A stretch of 48,337 bases of DNA. It comes from an uncultured Acidobacteriia bacterium. GTDB lineage: Bacteria; Acidobacteriota; Terriglobia; Bryobacterales; Bryobacteraceae. Shown here piece after piece: positions 1 through 7,543 of this stretch. Position numbers and translations under genes: made by a program. A model generated the notes under the pieces. It was not told the origin of the DNA. It searched no databases and saw nothing but the letters and a program-made list of their open reading frames with translations. Each line of letters opens with the position of its first letter. Positions within the stretch are counted from its first letter, which is position 1. The stretch is taken from contig CAIVVT010000060.1 of assembly GCA_903909435.1 (NCBI GenBank), positions 1-48,337 of the forward strand, given 5' to 3'.

Positions 1-289
1 AGGGCTCCGTGGCGAACAGGTTGGCGCGGCCGCCGGGTGCGATGCGCAACTCCACGGACCCGCATGCCAGTGAGTTGGCGACTTGGACGACGGCATCGTC
101 TTCCGTCACTTCCCCGTCTTCCAATTCCGTTACCCAGACCTGATCCATCCCCTCGGTTTGAAGTAGAGTAACGTCCTCGTCCGTAAGCTGATGGCCCTTT
201 GAAAGCAACTTCTTGCCACTAGGCCGGAAGATGGTACTGCAGAGGATGCGACCTTTGGCATTCTGGATCTCGACAGTCAGCGCTCTCAT
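1..289 (-). CDS. Probable molybdopterin-binding protein, N-terminal part (cut by window edge)
   Basis: The minus strand reads from an ATG at 289-287 through 96 codons without a stop to the window edge, so the gene continues outside. The visible part contains a segment resembling LLSKGHQLTDEDV, then an acidic stretch (ELEDGEVTEDDA), then a segment ending in GGRANLFATE. Known molybdopterin-binding (MoeA/CinA-like, MoCF domain) proteins of the MoaB/Mog type have a similar N-terminal pattern of a Gly-Lys-Lys-Leu turn, an H-x-L-T-x-E-D helix, an E-D-E acidic motif and an R-x-N-L-F segment. The role in cofactor biosynthesis or handling is inferred from that resemblance; the catalytic half is not visible. 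Reading frame confidence is good, function moderate. The 197 bases upstream are AT-rich and separate it from the arginine operon. Confidence 0.55.
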   Translation of the reverse strand, partial: MRALTVEIQNAKGRILCSTIFRPSGKKLLSKGHQLTDEDVTLLQTEGMDQVWVTELEDGEVTEDDAVVQVANSLACGSVELRIAPGGRANLFATEP

Positions 290-398
290 GATCGGTGATA
301 ACCTGCCATTCTGTTTAGTAGGTACGACATCGCGCAAAAAATCTCACCGTACAATTTGTATAGGACCACGAGTCCAGCGATAAATTGATAAAAATATA

Positions 399-438
399 CG
401 GATTACTGGTCAAATCTCATATTAATTCGCCGTAATCC
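399..438. promoter_or_regulatory. AT-rich intergenic stretch with weak inverted repeat
   Basis: The 290-486 gap is clearly richer in A/T than the flanking genes. It holds an inverted repeat, GGATTAC at 400-406 and GTAATCC at 432-438, separated by 25 bases. It lies about 110-150 bases upstream of the minus-strand molybdopterin-binding gene and just past the end of the arginine operon. It could carry the promoter of the former; no clear -35/-10 pair was identified. A small hairpin (ACCGC, loop GGCT, GCGGT) at 441-454 may end the arginine transcript but has no T-run. Confidence 0.25.
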
Positions 439-486
439 TCACCGCGGCTGCGGTCTGTGACGGAGTACGCGTAGCAGGGGAAAAGG

Positions 487-1014
487 CTAGTTTTGGCGTA
501 AAGCGGAGATCAACACCAGATTCTGTTCGACGGGCGCCTGGTGGAGCAGGTTCGCTCCCGGCTTGAGCAGTTTAAGCACGGCAATTTCGTCACAAGCTTG
601 GAATTTCGGACATCTGAGGCAGTCTTTCCAAGCCTTTAGCGGCAAATCCCCGCGCTCAACCTCGTGGTAGCCCATCTTCTCGAAGAACCCTGGCACGTAG
701 GTGAAAGCGAATACCGCGTCGAGTTCGAATTCGCGGGCTTCCCGCTCCAACGCCTCCATCAGAGCCTGCCCCGCGCCCGACTTCTGCCGCGTCTGATCTA
801 CCGCCAGTGAGCGAACCTCGGCCAGCGTCGGGCCGTAGAAATGCAGCCCCGCGCAGCCGATGATCACGTTGTCCGCCAGAACGACCGTGAAATCGCGAAT
901 CCCCTCGGAGAGTTCGAACTCGGTGCGGGGCAGCATGGAACCCGCGCGGGCGAAGCCATTGATCAGAGTCGTCAGAGCGGGTATGTCGCTCATCTTGGCT
1001 TTACGCAGGGTCAT
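487..1014 (-). CDS. argA: Short GNAT-type N-acetylglutamate synthase (ArgA-like)
   Basis: A 175-residue single-domain GNAT acetyltransferase that probably makes N-acetylglutamate from glutamate and acetyl-CoA, the first step of arginine synthesis, in the cytoplasm. A longer upstream reading is open, but the ATG at 1014 is chosen because it gives a 4-base ATGA overlap with the argB stop and starts directly with the GNAT fold. Visible features are the acetyl-CoA-binding region (AEVRSLAVDQ followed by KSGAGQALM, about residues 87-107), the FFEKMGYHEVE strand-turn typical of GNATs, and the Cys-bearing segment CLRCPKFQACDE. That last motif resembles the short synthases of Geobacter-like bacteria, and short synthases of this kind are also known from Mycobacterium. 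Position as the last gene of argC-argB supports the substrate. A different GNAT substrate cannot be excluded by sequence alone. Confidence 0.75.
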   Translation of the reverse strand: MTLRKAKMSDIPALTTLINGFARAGSMLPRTEFELSEGIRDFTVVLADNVIIGCAGLHFYGPTLAEVRSLAVDQTRQKSGAGQALMEALEREAREFELDAVFAFTYVPGFFEKMGYHEVERGDLPLKAWKDCLRCPKFQACDEIAVLKLLKPGANLLHQAPVEQNLVLISALRQN

Positions 1015-1799
1015 TCCGCAGCCTCGTCCTGCACCAGCGCGGTCCCGCACGCTTCTTCCCGCAGCAGGCGGTCGAGAATGCCCGGCTCTGCGCCGGGTGC
1101 AATCCGGACCTCGCCGACTCCTGCGGCAAGCGCGGCGCATGCGGACTCCAACTTGGCCTGCATCCCACCGGTGGCCACGCCGCTCCGGATCAGCTCCCGC
1201 GCGGCTGCGGGCGTAAGCCGCGGGAGCACCGCGCCGTCAACTCCTTTTACGCCAGGCACATCCGTCAGAAACAGCAACCGGTCCGCCTTCCAAGCCGCCG
1301 CGCAAGCCACCGCCATCTGGTCTGCGTTCACGTTGAACACGGCATCGCTTCCGGAGTCTCCTCCGGCCACGCAAGCCACCACAGGCAGAAAGCCCCCGCT
1401 GAGCAGCGCATCCAGGACTCTTGCATCGGCGCGGACAATGCGCCCCACGGCGCCCAGGTCCGGGTTCATCTGCTCGGCCACGGCCAGACCACCGTCAATG
1501 CCACTGAGACCCGCCGCCGGCGCACCCGCCGCGCGCAGAGCCCCGACCAGTTGCTTGTTGACACTCCCGGCGAAGACCTTCAGGACGGCATCCACCACTT
1601 CCGGCGTGGTCACGCGCAGCCCACCCACAAATCGGCTTTCCACGCCTCTCTCGGACAGAAAACGAGTCATCTGCTTGCCGCCGCCATGCACCACCACAAT
1701 CGACGCCAGCCGCAACGCAGCGGAGATTTGGAGTGCGAGTGAGTTTCGCGAGGCCGGATCGTCGAGCAACGTCCCGCCCAGTTTCAGCAGAACCTTCAA
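1011..1799 (-). CDS. argB: Acetylglutamate kinase
   Basis: Phosphorylates N-acetylglutamate with ATP, the second step of arginine synthesis. The 262-residue length is normal for the family. Visible amino-acid-kinase motifs are KLGGTLL at residues 6-12, VHGGGKQ near residue 40 (substrate and phosphate contact) and NVNADQMA near 160. The start is a TTG at 1799-1797, chosen because KVLLKLGG must be the N-terminus and because the TTG overlaps the argC stop as TTGA, which suggests translational coupling. There is no in-frame ATG upstream that fits. The 3' end overlaps the acetyltransferase gene by four bases. No extended N-terminal helix of the arginine-inhibited hexameric kinases is evident, so feedback control may lie elsewhere. 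Confidence 0.95.
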   Translation of the reverse strand: MKVLLKLGGTLLDDPASRNSLALQISAALRLASIVVVHGGGKQMTRFLSERGVESRFVGGLRVTTPEVVDAVLKVFAGSVNKQLVGALRAAGAPAAGLSGIDGGLAVAEQMNPDLGAVGRIVRADARVLDALLSGGFLPVVACVAGGDSGSDAVFNVNADQMAVACAAAWKADRLLFLTDVPGVKGVDGAVLPRLTPAAARELIRSGVATGGMQAKLESACAALAAGVGEVRIAPGAEPGILDRLLREEACGTALVQDEAAE

Positions 1800-2833
1800 A
1801 GCAGCCCCTCAGTCTCCGGCACGCCAAGCATAAGGTTCATATTCTGAACAGCTTGACCGGCGGCACCCTTAACCAGATTATCGATAGCGGAAACCACTAC
1901 GGCACGGCCCGTTTTCGCGTCGAATGACACGCCAATATCGCAATAATTCGTTCGATTCACTCCCGCTAAATCGGGCGTCACACCTGGCGCATAAAGCCTC
2001 ACGAACGGCTCGTGAGCGTAGGCTTTCTGATAGACGCCCGCCAGTTCCTCCACCGATTCAATCCCCTTCGCGCGAAAGTAGATGGTCTCGAGAATGCCGC
2101 GGTCCACGGGCAGCAGATGCGCCGTGAAGCTGAAATCCGCCTCGTCCAGACCGGAGTGCATCAGCACCTCGGGCACGTGACGATGGTTGAGGATCGAGTA
2201 GGCCGAGAAGTTCTCCGTCACTTCGCAAAAACTGGTCTTGAGGCTCGCCTTCCGGCCCGCCCCGCTGACCCCGGACTTGGCGTCGCAGACGATGCCCCGG
2301 TCCAGATCGACTACACCCGCCTTAACCAAAGGACGGATCGCCAAATTCGCGGCGGTGGGATAACAGCCCGGGTTGGAGAGCAGTCTGGCCGCCGGCACCA
2401 ATTCCCTGTAAAACTCAGGTAGTCCGTACACCGCCTCGGCAAGTAGCGCCGGTTCGGTGTGCTTCTCCTTGTACCAGGCCGCGTAGTTGTCAACTGTGCG
2501 GAGCCGGAAAGCGCCGCTCAAGTCCACTACGCGGATGCCCCGCGCAAGCAGGCCGGGAGCTAACTCCAGCGAAACCTCCGGTGGCGTGGCCAGGAACACC
2601 ACACTCAGACCGGCCTGAGAGGCCGCCTCAGCCGTGGCCGGAATCCGCGGCGGCCCCGGTCTGCCCACCGGGTGAACCTCCGCTGCGGCGTCCTGCCGGT
2701 GCTCCAGTAGCCACGGTTCTACCCTTGCATGCCGGCCGAGAATGCGCTGGAGTTCGAGCCCGCTATAGCCGCGGAAGCCCACGATGCCGGCCTTAATGGA
2801 CTTGAGGTTCGCGGATTGGGGAAGCGATGGCAT
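1796..2833 (-). CDS. argC: N-acetyl-gamma-glutamyl-phosphate reductase
   Basis: Reduces N-acetylglutamyl phosphate to the semialdehyde with NADPH. It has 345 residues, the usual size. The N-terminal nucleotide-binding fold begins KAGIVGFRGYSGLEL (residues 14-28), the catalytic cysteine lies in SNPGCYPT (about 153-160), and HLLPVDRGILETIY is the conserved C-terminal domain segment. The ATG at 2833 is preceded by AGGAGT about 11 bases upstream. It is the first gene of a three-gene overlapping operon, argC-argB-argA-like, all on the minus strand. A perfect palindrome and TATAAT box lie 47-58 bases upstream and probably control the operon. Confidence 0.96.
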   Translation of the reverse strand: MPSLPQSANLKSIKAGIVGFRGYSGLELQRILGRHARVEPWLLEHRQDAAAEVHPVGRPGPPRIPATAEAASQAGLSVVFLATPPEVSLELAPGLLARGIRVVDLSGAFRLRTVDNYAAWYKEKHTEPALLAEAVYGLPEFYRELVPAARLLSNPGCYPTAANLAIRPLVKAGVVDLDRGIVCDAKSGVSGAGRKASLKTSFCEVTENFSAYSILNHRHVPEVLMHSGLDEADFSFTAHLLPVDRGILETIYFRAKGIESVEELAGVYQKAYAHEPFVRLYAPGVTPDLAGVNRTNYCDIGVSFDAKTGRAVVVSAIDNLVKGAAGQAVQNMNLMLGVPETEGLL

Positions 2834-2863
2834 GGCGACGGGGCACTCCTGAAGCGAATCGGT

Positions 2864-2891
2864 TAATTATTCAATACAATGAATAATTATA
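2864..2891 (-). promoter_or_regulatory. argC promoter -10 box within a 26-base palindrome; candidate arginine operator
   Basis: TAATTATTCA at 2864-2873 and TGAATAATTA at 2880-2889 form a perfect 10-base inverted repeat around the spacer ATACAA. On the minus strand a consensus TATAAT lies at 2891-2886, so the palindrome covers the -10 box and the likely start site, about 45 bases before the argC ATG. Repressors such as ArgR bind AT-rich sites containing TGAAT and ATTCA half-sites. Here the half-sites face outward (ATTCA then TGAAT) instead of the usual order, so the match to an ARG box is partial. No good -35 was found. No argR gene is in the window. Confidence 0.6.
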
Positions 2892-2929
2892 CCATGACGA
2901 TCAAAGCCCTTCACGAGCTTCCGTCAGCC

Positions 2930-3460
2930 CTATTTTTGCTCAGAGACGGACTTGTCAGCTAGCTCGCCCAGAAAGGGCAAGCGGATCATGTGCCCATGAT
3001 TCGTCTTGACCAGCATAAAGATACCACCGCCAATCACCACCAACTGGATCAAGTCGGTGACTTGCCGCAGAGATCCGTTGTGCGATGCCAGCGGATCGAA
3101 AACCCACTTCAAAATGAGGTATACGACAAAAAGATACAGGCCCTGAAACGCATGGAATCGCACTTCTGTGGCATGGCGGAAGCGCTCGGCGGCCAGCACG
3201 ACGATGGCGAAGACCCACCCCACGAAGGGGATATAACACAGCCCGGCGACCTTGTTGTCGGGCCATCCGGCCATGAATTCAGGCGCAGGATGGATAGGCG
3301 TGGACGGGCGTGGCGGAGGCGGCGCGAACGAAGCGGCGGGATTTGGGGAGTCCGGAGCAGAACGGGTTCCGCCAGCCCGGCCGGCCTGCGGGGCGCCACA
3401 TTCAGCGCAGAAGAGATCGCGGTCCCCCACCGGGTTGCCGCATTGTGTGCAGTACGCCAT
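2930..3460 (-). CDS. Zinc-ribbon plus DUF4870-like membrane protein
   Basis: A 176-residue protein of unknown function. The N-terminus MAYCTQCGNPVGD with CAECG further on gives two CxxC pairs, a zinc ribbon in residues 1-25. It is followed by a Pro/Ala/Ser-rich linker to about residue 70 and then three hydrophobic segments (around LCYIPFVGWVFAIVVLA, LYLFVVYLILKWVF and LIQLVVIGGGIFMLV) with the RHATEVRFHAFQ motif between the first two. This pattern is that of DUF4870/YccF-like small integral membrane proteins. The start at 3460 is chosen because the zinc ribbon begins there; the longer upstream reading is Pro/Arg-rich and has no homology features. It lies upstream of the arginine operon on the same strand but is separated from it by the argC promoter. 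Confidence 0.8.
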   Translation of the reverse strand: MAYCTQCGNPVGDRDLFCAECGAPQAGRAGGTRSAPDSPNPAASFAPPPPRPSTPIHPAPEFMAGWPDNKVAGLCYIPFVGWVFAIVVLAAERFRHATEVRFHAFQGLYLFVVYLILKWVFDPLASHNGSLRQVTDLIQLVVIGGGIFMLVKTNHGHMIRLPFLGELADKSVSEQK

Positions 3461-3471
3461 TCTGACTTCCC

Positions 3472-3485
3472 CGTAGTCTACTACG
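3472..3485. promoter_or_regulatory. 14-base palindrome before the DUF4870 gene
   Basis: CGTAGT at 3472-3477 and ACTACG at 3480-3485 are perfect inverted halves around CT, 12-25 bases upstream of the start codon of the zinc-ribbon gene. It is compact enough to be a regulator site or to fold over the ribosome-binding region. Only one copy was noticed. Confidence 0.25.
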
Positions 3486-3601
3486 TCAAAAGGGCTTCCC
3501 GTTGTTCCCTTTGCTTTCGGCGTGCGGGCTGAGGGCGGATGGAAGCGGGGCGGCGGCAGCGCACCGTCCCGCACTTGCTGGTTTCCCTAACCTGAGCCTG
3601 C

Positions 3602-6226
3602 TCAGCGGCTTGCGAAATACTGAATCAGGTCGGGCTGTTGAATCTTCTTGCGTGCCTCGCACAACTTGATACTCTCGAGCATCTGGGCGAGATTCCGGGG
3701 GCCGCCGTTGACCTTGGCCATCCTTGGCCCAAAGAACTCCTGCACCTCTTTGGCTTCCGCTGAACTGCAGGCAAAACCAGCCGTTTGCGGCAGGAATGCG
3801 GCGTAGTCGCTGCCGGCCGCGCTGGGCAACTTCGCTACGACGGAGTCGTAGTTGGCCTTGATGAACTCGAACGGCAGCATCGCTAATTCCGGTGAGGATT
3901 GCGGTCCGAAGACGAGGTTGTAGGACAACCGGTAGTCGAACGTGCCGTCCAGAAACAGCTTCAGGTTGCGTTCGACGAGTTCCTTGTGGCGGAACGAGCC
4001 CAATGCACTGACCAGCGCCTGCAGGAAGAACTCGTCCTTCTCTTTCCGGGCCGTCTGCAGGATCTGCTCGTACAGCGCGACATCGCCGTTGCGGGCGGCT
4101 ACGCCGAGGATCTGGGCGAAGGTGTCGGCGGGCAGAGTCTGGCGCGTCTCCAGCCATTTGTTCGCAAGTTCCCTGGCGGATGCAATCAGTTCCGGATCTT
4201 CGCCCTCTCGCGCGACGAATCCCACCAATGCAGGTCTCAGCAGGCGGTTATCCTCGCTCTCGCCGTCTTTGGACACCCACCCCAGGCTGCGGGCACGATG
4301 ACCGAAGGTCTCGCGCACATATGCGGCGTACTTGGGCCGCAGAGGCGCAGGCAAAAAAGCGAGGCGGACGCCCGCGGATTGGATCGCAGACTCGGCGAGT
4401 TGGCGCTTCGGCTCGTCCTTCAACTGGACCGCCAGTTTTAGGCCTTCCGACACAGGCAGCCGGCCCGCGCGCATCACGTTGTCCAACTCCCCGAACAGAC
4501 CGGCCTGCTCCGCTAGCGTCAGGTTGCTCCGGTTTTCAACCAGTTTCATCAGCACAGGGCCCTCGTAGTGCGTGTAGTAGTATCCCGCCTCGTCCGCATT
4601 GCCCAGGAACCAGGCCGGGCAGCCCTTGCCCTTCAGTGTCAGCGTCCCGGTCTTCGCGGCGAGCGTGGTGCACTCCGTGGCGCGCTTCCCGCCGTCGTCG
4701 TAGGCGACGCACACGGGCACCTGCCAGGAATGCTCCGCGGCGTCTACGCTGCCGAGCGGCAGGAATCGCTCCTGCTCCATCTCGATGCGGGCTCCGGCGG
4801 CATCGCACTTCAGCGTCATTTCAATTTCGGGCGACCCGGGCTGCTGCAGAAAAGTCCGGAAGCTGGCCGGAACTTTCGGCCCGCCCATCTCGCCCAGCGC
4901 GTCCAGGAAATCCTGCGCCGTGCCGTTTGCCTGAGCGTGCTTGTTCAGGTAGAAGCGTACCGCCTGGCGGAACTTCTCTTCGCCCATAGAGTGTTCGAAC
5001 ATGTTCAGCACCGCCCCGCCCTTCTGGTAGGTGATGCCGTCGAAGGCGTTTGCGATATCGCTCTTCGCCTCAATCGGCTGGTCGATGCGGCGGGTTGTGG
5101 CCAGCCGGTCGATCCACATGGCGTAATTGCGCGAACCCTGGTCGTCCACCTTGGTCTGCCACTCGGGCTTCCACTTCGCCACCAGTCGCTGTTCCATGAA
5201 CGTGGCGAACGACTCGTTCAACCAGGTGTCGTTCCACCACGCCATGGTGACCAGATCGCCGAACCACTGGTGCGACAGTTCGTGCGCGGCCACGATGGCA
5301 TAGAGCCGCTGGCGCTGCGGCGTGTCCTCACCCTGCGGCGGGGCCAGTATCAGGCCGGCGTCGTAGGTCACCAGACCGGGATTCTCCATCGCGCCGCCGA
5401 ACGAAATGGGAACCGACAGTTGATCCGCTTTCTCGAACGGGTACGGGATGTCGAAGTATTCCTCGAGCCGCGTGATGATCTCCGCCGTCACCTCGGCGGC
5501 GTACTTCGCGCGGGGGCCGTCTCCGCGCGGAACCACGATGCGGACCGGCACTTTGTTGCGGCCCGCTCTCCCGGCGTCCACAAACTCAAACGGCCCGACT
5601 CCGAAGGCGACCAGGTAGCTGGGCAGCGGCGTGGTCGGCATGAAAACGACGTGCTTGGCCGCACCCTCCACCTTCTCGCTCAGCACCGGCGTGTTGGAGA
5701 CCGCCGTCTGCGAGGCCGGCACGTTCAGCGTCACCTGCCATGGGACTTTGAAACCCGGCTCGTCGAAGCACGGGAAGGCGGCCCGCGCGTCAATCGGCTC
5801 GAACTGGGTATAGAGGTACCTGTCGTCGTTGCGCTTGCTGAGGAAGACCCCCGCACCCGCCTTAAGGTTGACCTTGCCCGTGTATTCCACACGCAGGCGA
5901 GCCGTTCCCACGGCCAGCGGCGGCGACAACTCGAATCCGACGAAATCGTCGCCGCCCGGAACGACCTTCACAACCGGCTTGGCGCCAGCCTGCTCGGCCG
6001 TGGCGGCGCTGACCGTGAGTCCGTTTTGGTTCAACCAGACCAGGCCCGTCGCTTTGCGGACCTTCAGTTCAATGGTCACCACGCCGGAGAACTCGGTCTT
6101 CTCCGGGTCCAGGTTGAGTTCCAGGCTGTAGCGGGCAGGAACGACGTCGGTGGGAAGACGCAGCGTGGGTGGCTGAGGCGCGGCAAGCAAAGTGCCGGCA
6201 AAGGCGAGCAGGAATGCGCTTTTCAT
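3602..6226 (-). CDS. Secreted M1-family metallo-aminopeptidase
   Basis: A zinc aminopeptidase that removes N-terminal residues from peptides, probably in the periplasm. The ATG at 6226 is chosen over one seven codons upstream because it starts directly with a signal peptide (MKSAFLLAFAGTLLAAP). The 874-residue length fits the ERAP/puromycin-sensitive branch with its long C-terminal helical domain. Visible motifs are the exopeptidase signature GAMEN at residues 278-282, zinc motif HELSH at 315-319 and the third ligand Glu in NESFA near 338, all intact. A C-terminal ERAP1-like domain extends from about 520 to the end. It follows the five-gene acylation operon on the same strand after a 144-base gap, so co-transcription is possible but no functional link is evident. 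Confidence 0.93.
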   Translation of the reverse strand: MKSAFLLAFAGTLLAAPQPPTLRLPTDVVPARYSLELNLDPEKTEFSGVVTIELKVRKATGLVWLNQNGLTVSAATAEQAGAKPVVKVVPGGDDFVGFELSPPLAVGTARLRVEYTGKVNLKAGAGVFLSKRNDDRYLYTQFEPIDARAAFPCFDEPGFKVPWQVTLNVPASQTAVSNTPVLSEKVEGAAKHVVFMPTTPLPSYLVAFGVGPFEFVDAGRAGRNKVPVRIVVPRGDGPRAKYAAEVTAEIITRLEEYFDIPYPFEKADQLSVPISFGGAMENPGLVTYDAGLILAPPQGEDTPQRQRLYAIVAAHELSHQWFGDLVTMAWWNDTWLNESFATFMEQRLVAKWKPEWQTKVDDQGSRNYAMWIDRLATTRRIDQPIEAKSDIANAFDGITYQKGGAVLNMFEHSMGEEKFRQAVRFYLNKHAQANGTAQDFLDALGEMGGPKVPASFRTFLQQPGSPEIEMTLKCDAAGARIEMEQERFLPLGSVDAAEHSWQVPVCVAYDDGGKRATECTTLAAKTGTLTLKGKGCPAWFLGNADEAGYYYTHYEGPVLMKLVENRSNLTLAEQAGLFGELDNVMRAGRLPVSEGLKLAVQLKDEPKRQLAESAIQSAGVRLAFLPAPLRPKYAAYVRETFGHRARSLGWVSKDGESEDNRLLRPALVGFVAREGEDPELIASARELANKWLETRQTLPADTFAQILGVAARNGDVALYEQILQTARKEKDEFFLQALVSALGSFRHKELVERNLKLFLDGTFDYRLSYNLVFGPQSSPELAMLPFEFIKANYDSVVAKLPSAAGSDYAAFLPQTAGFACSSAEAKEVQEFFGPRMAKVNGGPRNLAQMLESIKLCEARKKIQQPDLIQYFASR

Positions 6227-6370
6227 GGTTGATATACAGGGTCTCATGGAACTACGGCAGATGACGGAGCACGGTTCAGCTCCAGCGGAGAAGTTAATCG
6301 ATGTAACAACCGCACCGCCGCAGCCGGCACGGAGCCCGGCTCAGCACGAACGGACTCAGGCACGCCTCGC

Positions 6371-7306
6371 TCAGACGGCGCGCGCCAGCACGGAACCCCA
6401 GTGGAAGCCGGCCCCAAACGCCGCAAATACAACTGGCGTGCCCTTCTCCATGGGTGGCGCCGAGCGGCTCCACTCGGCGGCAGCAATCAGCAAAGACGCC
6501 GAGGATGTGTTGCCGTAACGCACAATGTTCGAGTAGAAAGATTCCAGCGGAACCTTCAGCGCCGCGGCGATTCTCACGATCAGATTCTGATTCGCCTGGT
6601 GCATCAGGAACGAAGCGACCTCGCCGGGCGCGATGTCGTGCCGCTGCAGAACGGTTCGGATCACGGCCGGCACCTTGCGGGAAGCCTGCATGATGACGCT
6701 TCGGCCATTCATATACAAAGGCTTGTAGGGATCCAGAAACAGATCCGCCGCGTAGGTGCCGTCGGAAGCCAGTTCGGCGTCCAGAATTTCCAGCTTGCCC
6801 GAGTCTGGCATCACCAGCGCCGCGCCGGCTCCATCCCCAAACAGGATGGCGACGCCTTTCTCCTGCGGCTCGCGGGTCACTACCGAAGACATCTTCTCCG
6901 CACCGATCACCAGAATCGGGCCTGCCGGATTGGTCAACCGCCTGGCCAGGGCCAGCGCAAACAGCGACCCCGCGCTCGCCATGGTGATGTCGAGTGCCGG
7001 GATTCCGGGAACACCTAATTTCAGTGCGGTCTCGGCCGCGGGCCCCGGGAAGCAGCGGTCGAATGAACTGCTGGCGACAATCACCATGCCCAGCGCACTG
7101 GCGGGCACGCCCGCTCGCTCCAGGCAATCCAGACCGGCCCAGGCTGCCATGTCCGAAACGGACTCCTCGTCCTTGGCAAACCGGCGTTCGTCAATTCCGC
7201 TCACGGTCCGCACCCACTCTGCGTCGGAGCCAACCCAAGCTCCCGCCTCTTCACTGGTCACTACCCGCTCGGGTAGCCAGCTGCCAAACTCTCTGATGAA
7301 GGGCAT
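6371..7306 (-). CDS. Ketoacyl-ACP synthase III-like acyltransferase with Ser in place of the catalytic Cys
   Basis: A 311-residue thiolase-fold protein of the FabH/KAS III type. The second half carries the His site MHQANQN (His236) and the Asn site RYGNTS (Asn266), with the C-terminal GAGFHWGSVL typical of the family. At the nucleophile position, where FabH has ACAG, this protein has MASAG, so Ser111 (codon AGC, 6974-6976) replaces Cys. Condensing activity is therefore unlikely. KAS III homologues with Ser, such as DpsC of daunorubicin biosynthesis, act as acyltransferases. The gene lies three bases after the ACP gene and is the last of a five-gene operon with two SGNH proteins and an MBOAT. 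The inferred role is loading or transferring an acyl group on the adjacent ACP; this is not proven by the sequence. Confidence 0.85.
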   Translation of the reverse strand: MPFIREFGSWLPERVVTSEEAGAWVGSDAEWVRTVSGIDERRFAKDEESVSDMAAWAGLDCLERAGVPASALGMVIVASSSFDRCFPGPAAETALKLGVPGIPALDITMASAGSLFALALARRLTNPAGPILVIGAEKMSSVVTREPQEKGVAILFGDGAGAALVMPDSGKLEILDAELASDGTYAADLFLDPYKPLYMNGRSVIMQASRKVPAVIRTVLQRHDIAPGEVASFLMHQANQNLIVRIAAALKVPLESFYSNIVRYGNTSSASLLIAAAEWSRSAPPMEKGTPVVFAAFGAGFHWGSVLARAV

Positions 7307-7309
7307 CCG

Positions 7310-7543
7310 CTATTGCCGCGCGTCCAGGTACTCGCTGATGCGAGCGACGGTTTCAAACTTGCGTGGGTTCATATCCGAGTCCGGGATCGAAATGCCAAAC
7401 TCCTGTTCGAGCGCGGAAACGAGATCCGGCAGTGCGAAGGAATCGAGCGTTCCGGAGTCGAACAACGATTCGTCGTCGGAGGGATTTACTTCTTTTTGAG
7501 CAACCCGGCTAAGAATTTCAATGAGTTTTGAGCGACGGTCCAT
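7310..7543 (-). CDS. Acyl carrier protein of the acylation operon
   Basis: A 77-residue acidic carrier protein. The phosphopantetheine attachment Ser is Ser35 in the GTLDSFALPDL motif, followed by the helix segment LVSALEQEFGISIPDSD, the standard recognition helix of ACPs. The Asp before the Ser is kept, so it should be a substrate for a phosphopantetheinyl transferase. The sequence is closer in style to specialised carriers (DltC and similar) than to housekeeping AcpP, which has DSLDTVEL; this is a judgement by eye. Its start overlaps the 3' end of the upstream SGNH gene by 26 bases, and it ends three bases before the KAS III-like gene, indicating translational coupling. It is expected to hold the acyl donor for the MBOAT or the KAS-like enzyme. 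Confidence 0.92.
   Translation of the reverse strand: MDRRSKLIEILSRVAQKEVNPSDDESLFDSGTLDSFALPDLVSALEQEFGISIPDSDMNPRKFETVARISEYLDARQ

Noticed and set aside
1011..1799. ATG start for argB
   Set aside because: No in-frame ATG gives the expected N-terminus; the TTG at 1799 fits the conserved start and the overlap with argC.
841..1833. 330-residue plus-strand open frame
   Set aside because: Antisense to argB and the acetyltransferase gene; low-complexity Ser/Ala/Pro composition.
4568..6232. 554-residue open frame on the plus strand
   Set aside because: It lies fully antisense to the M1 aminopeptidase, whose GAMEN and HEXXH motifs are intact.
6371..7306. Housekeeping FabH
   Set aside because: The catalytic Cys is Ser, and the gene is not next to fatty-acid synthesis genes such as fabD, fabG or plsX.
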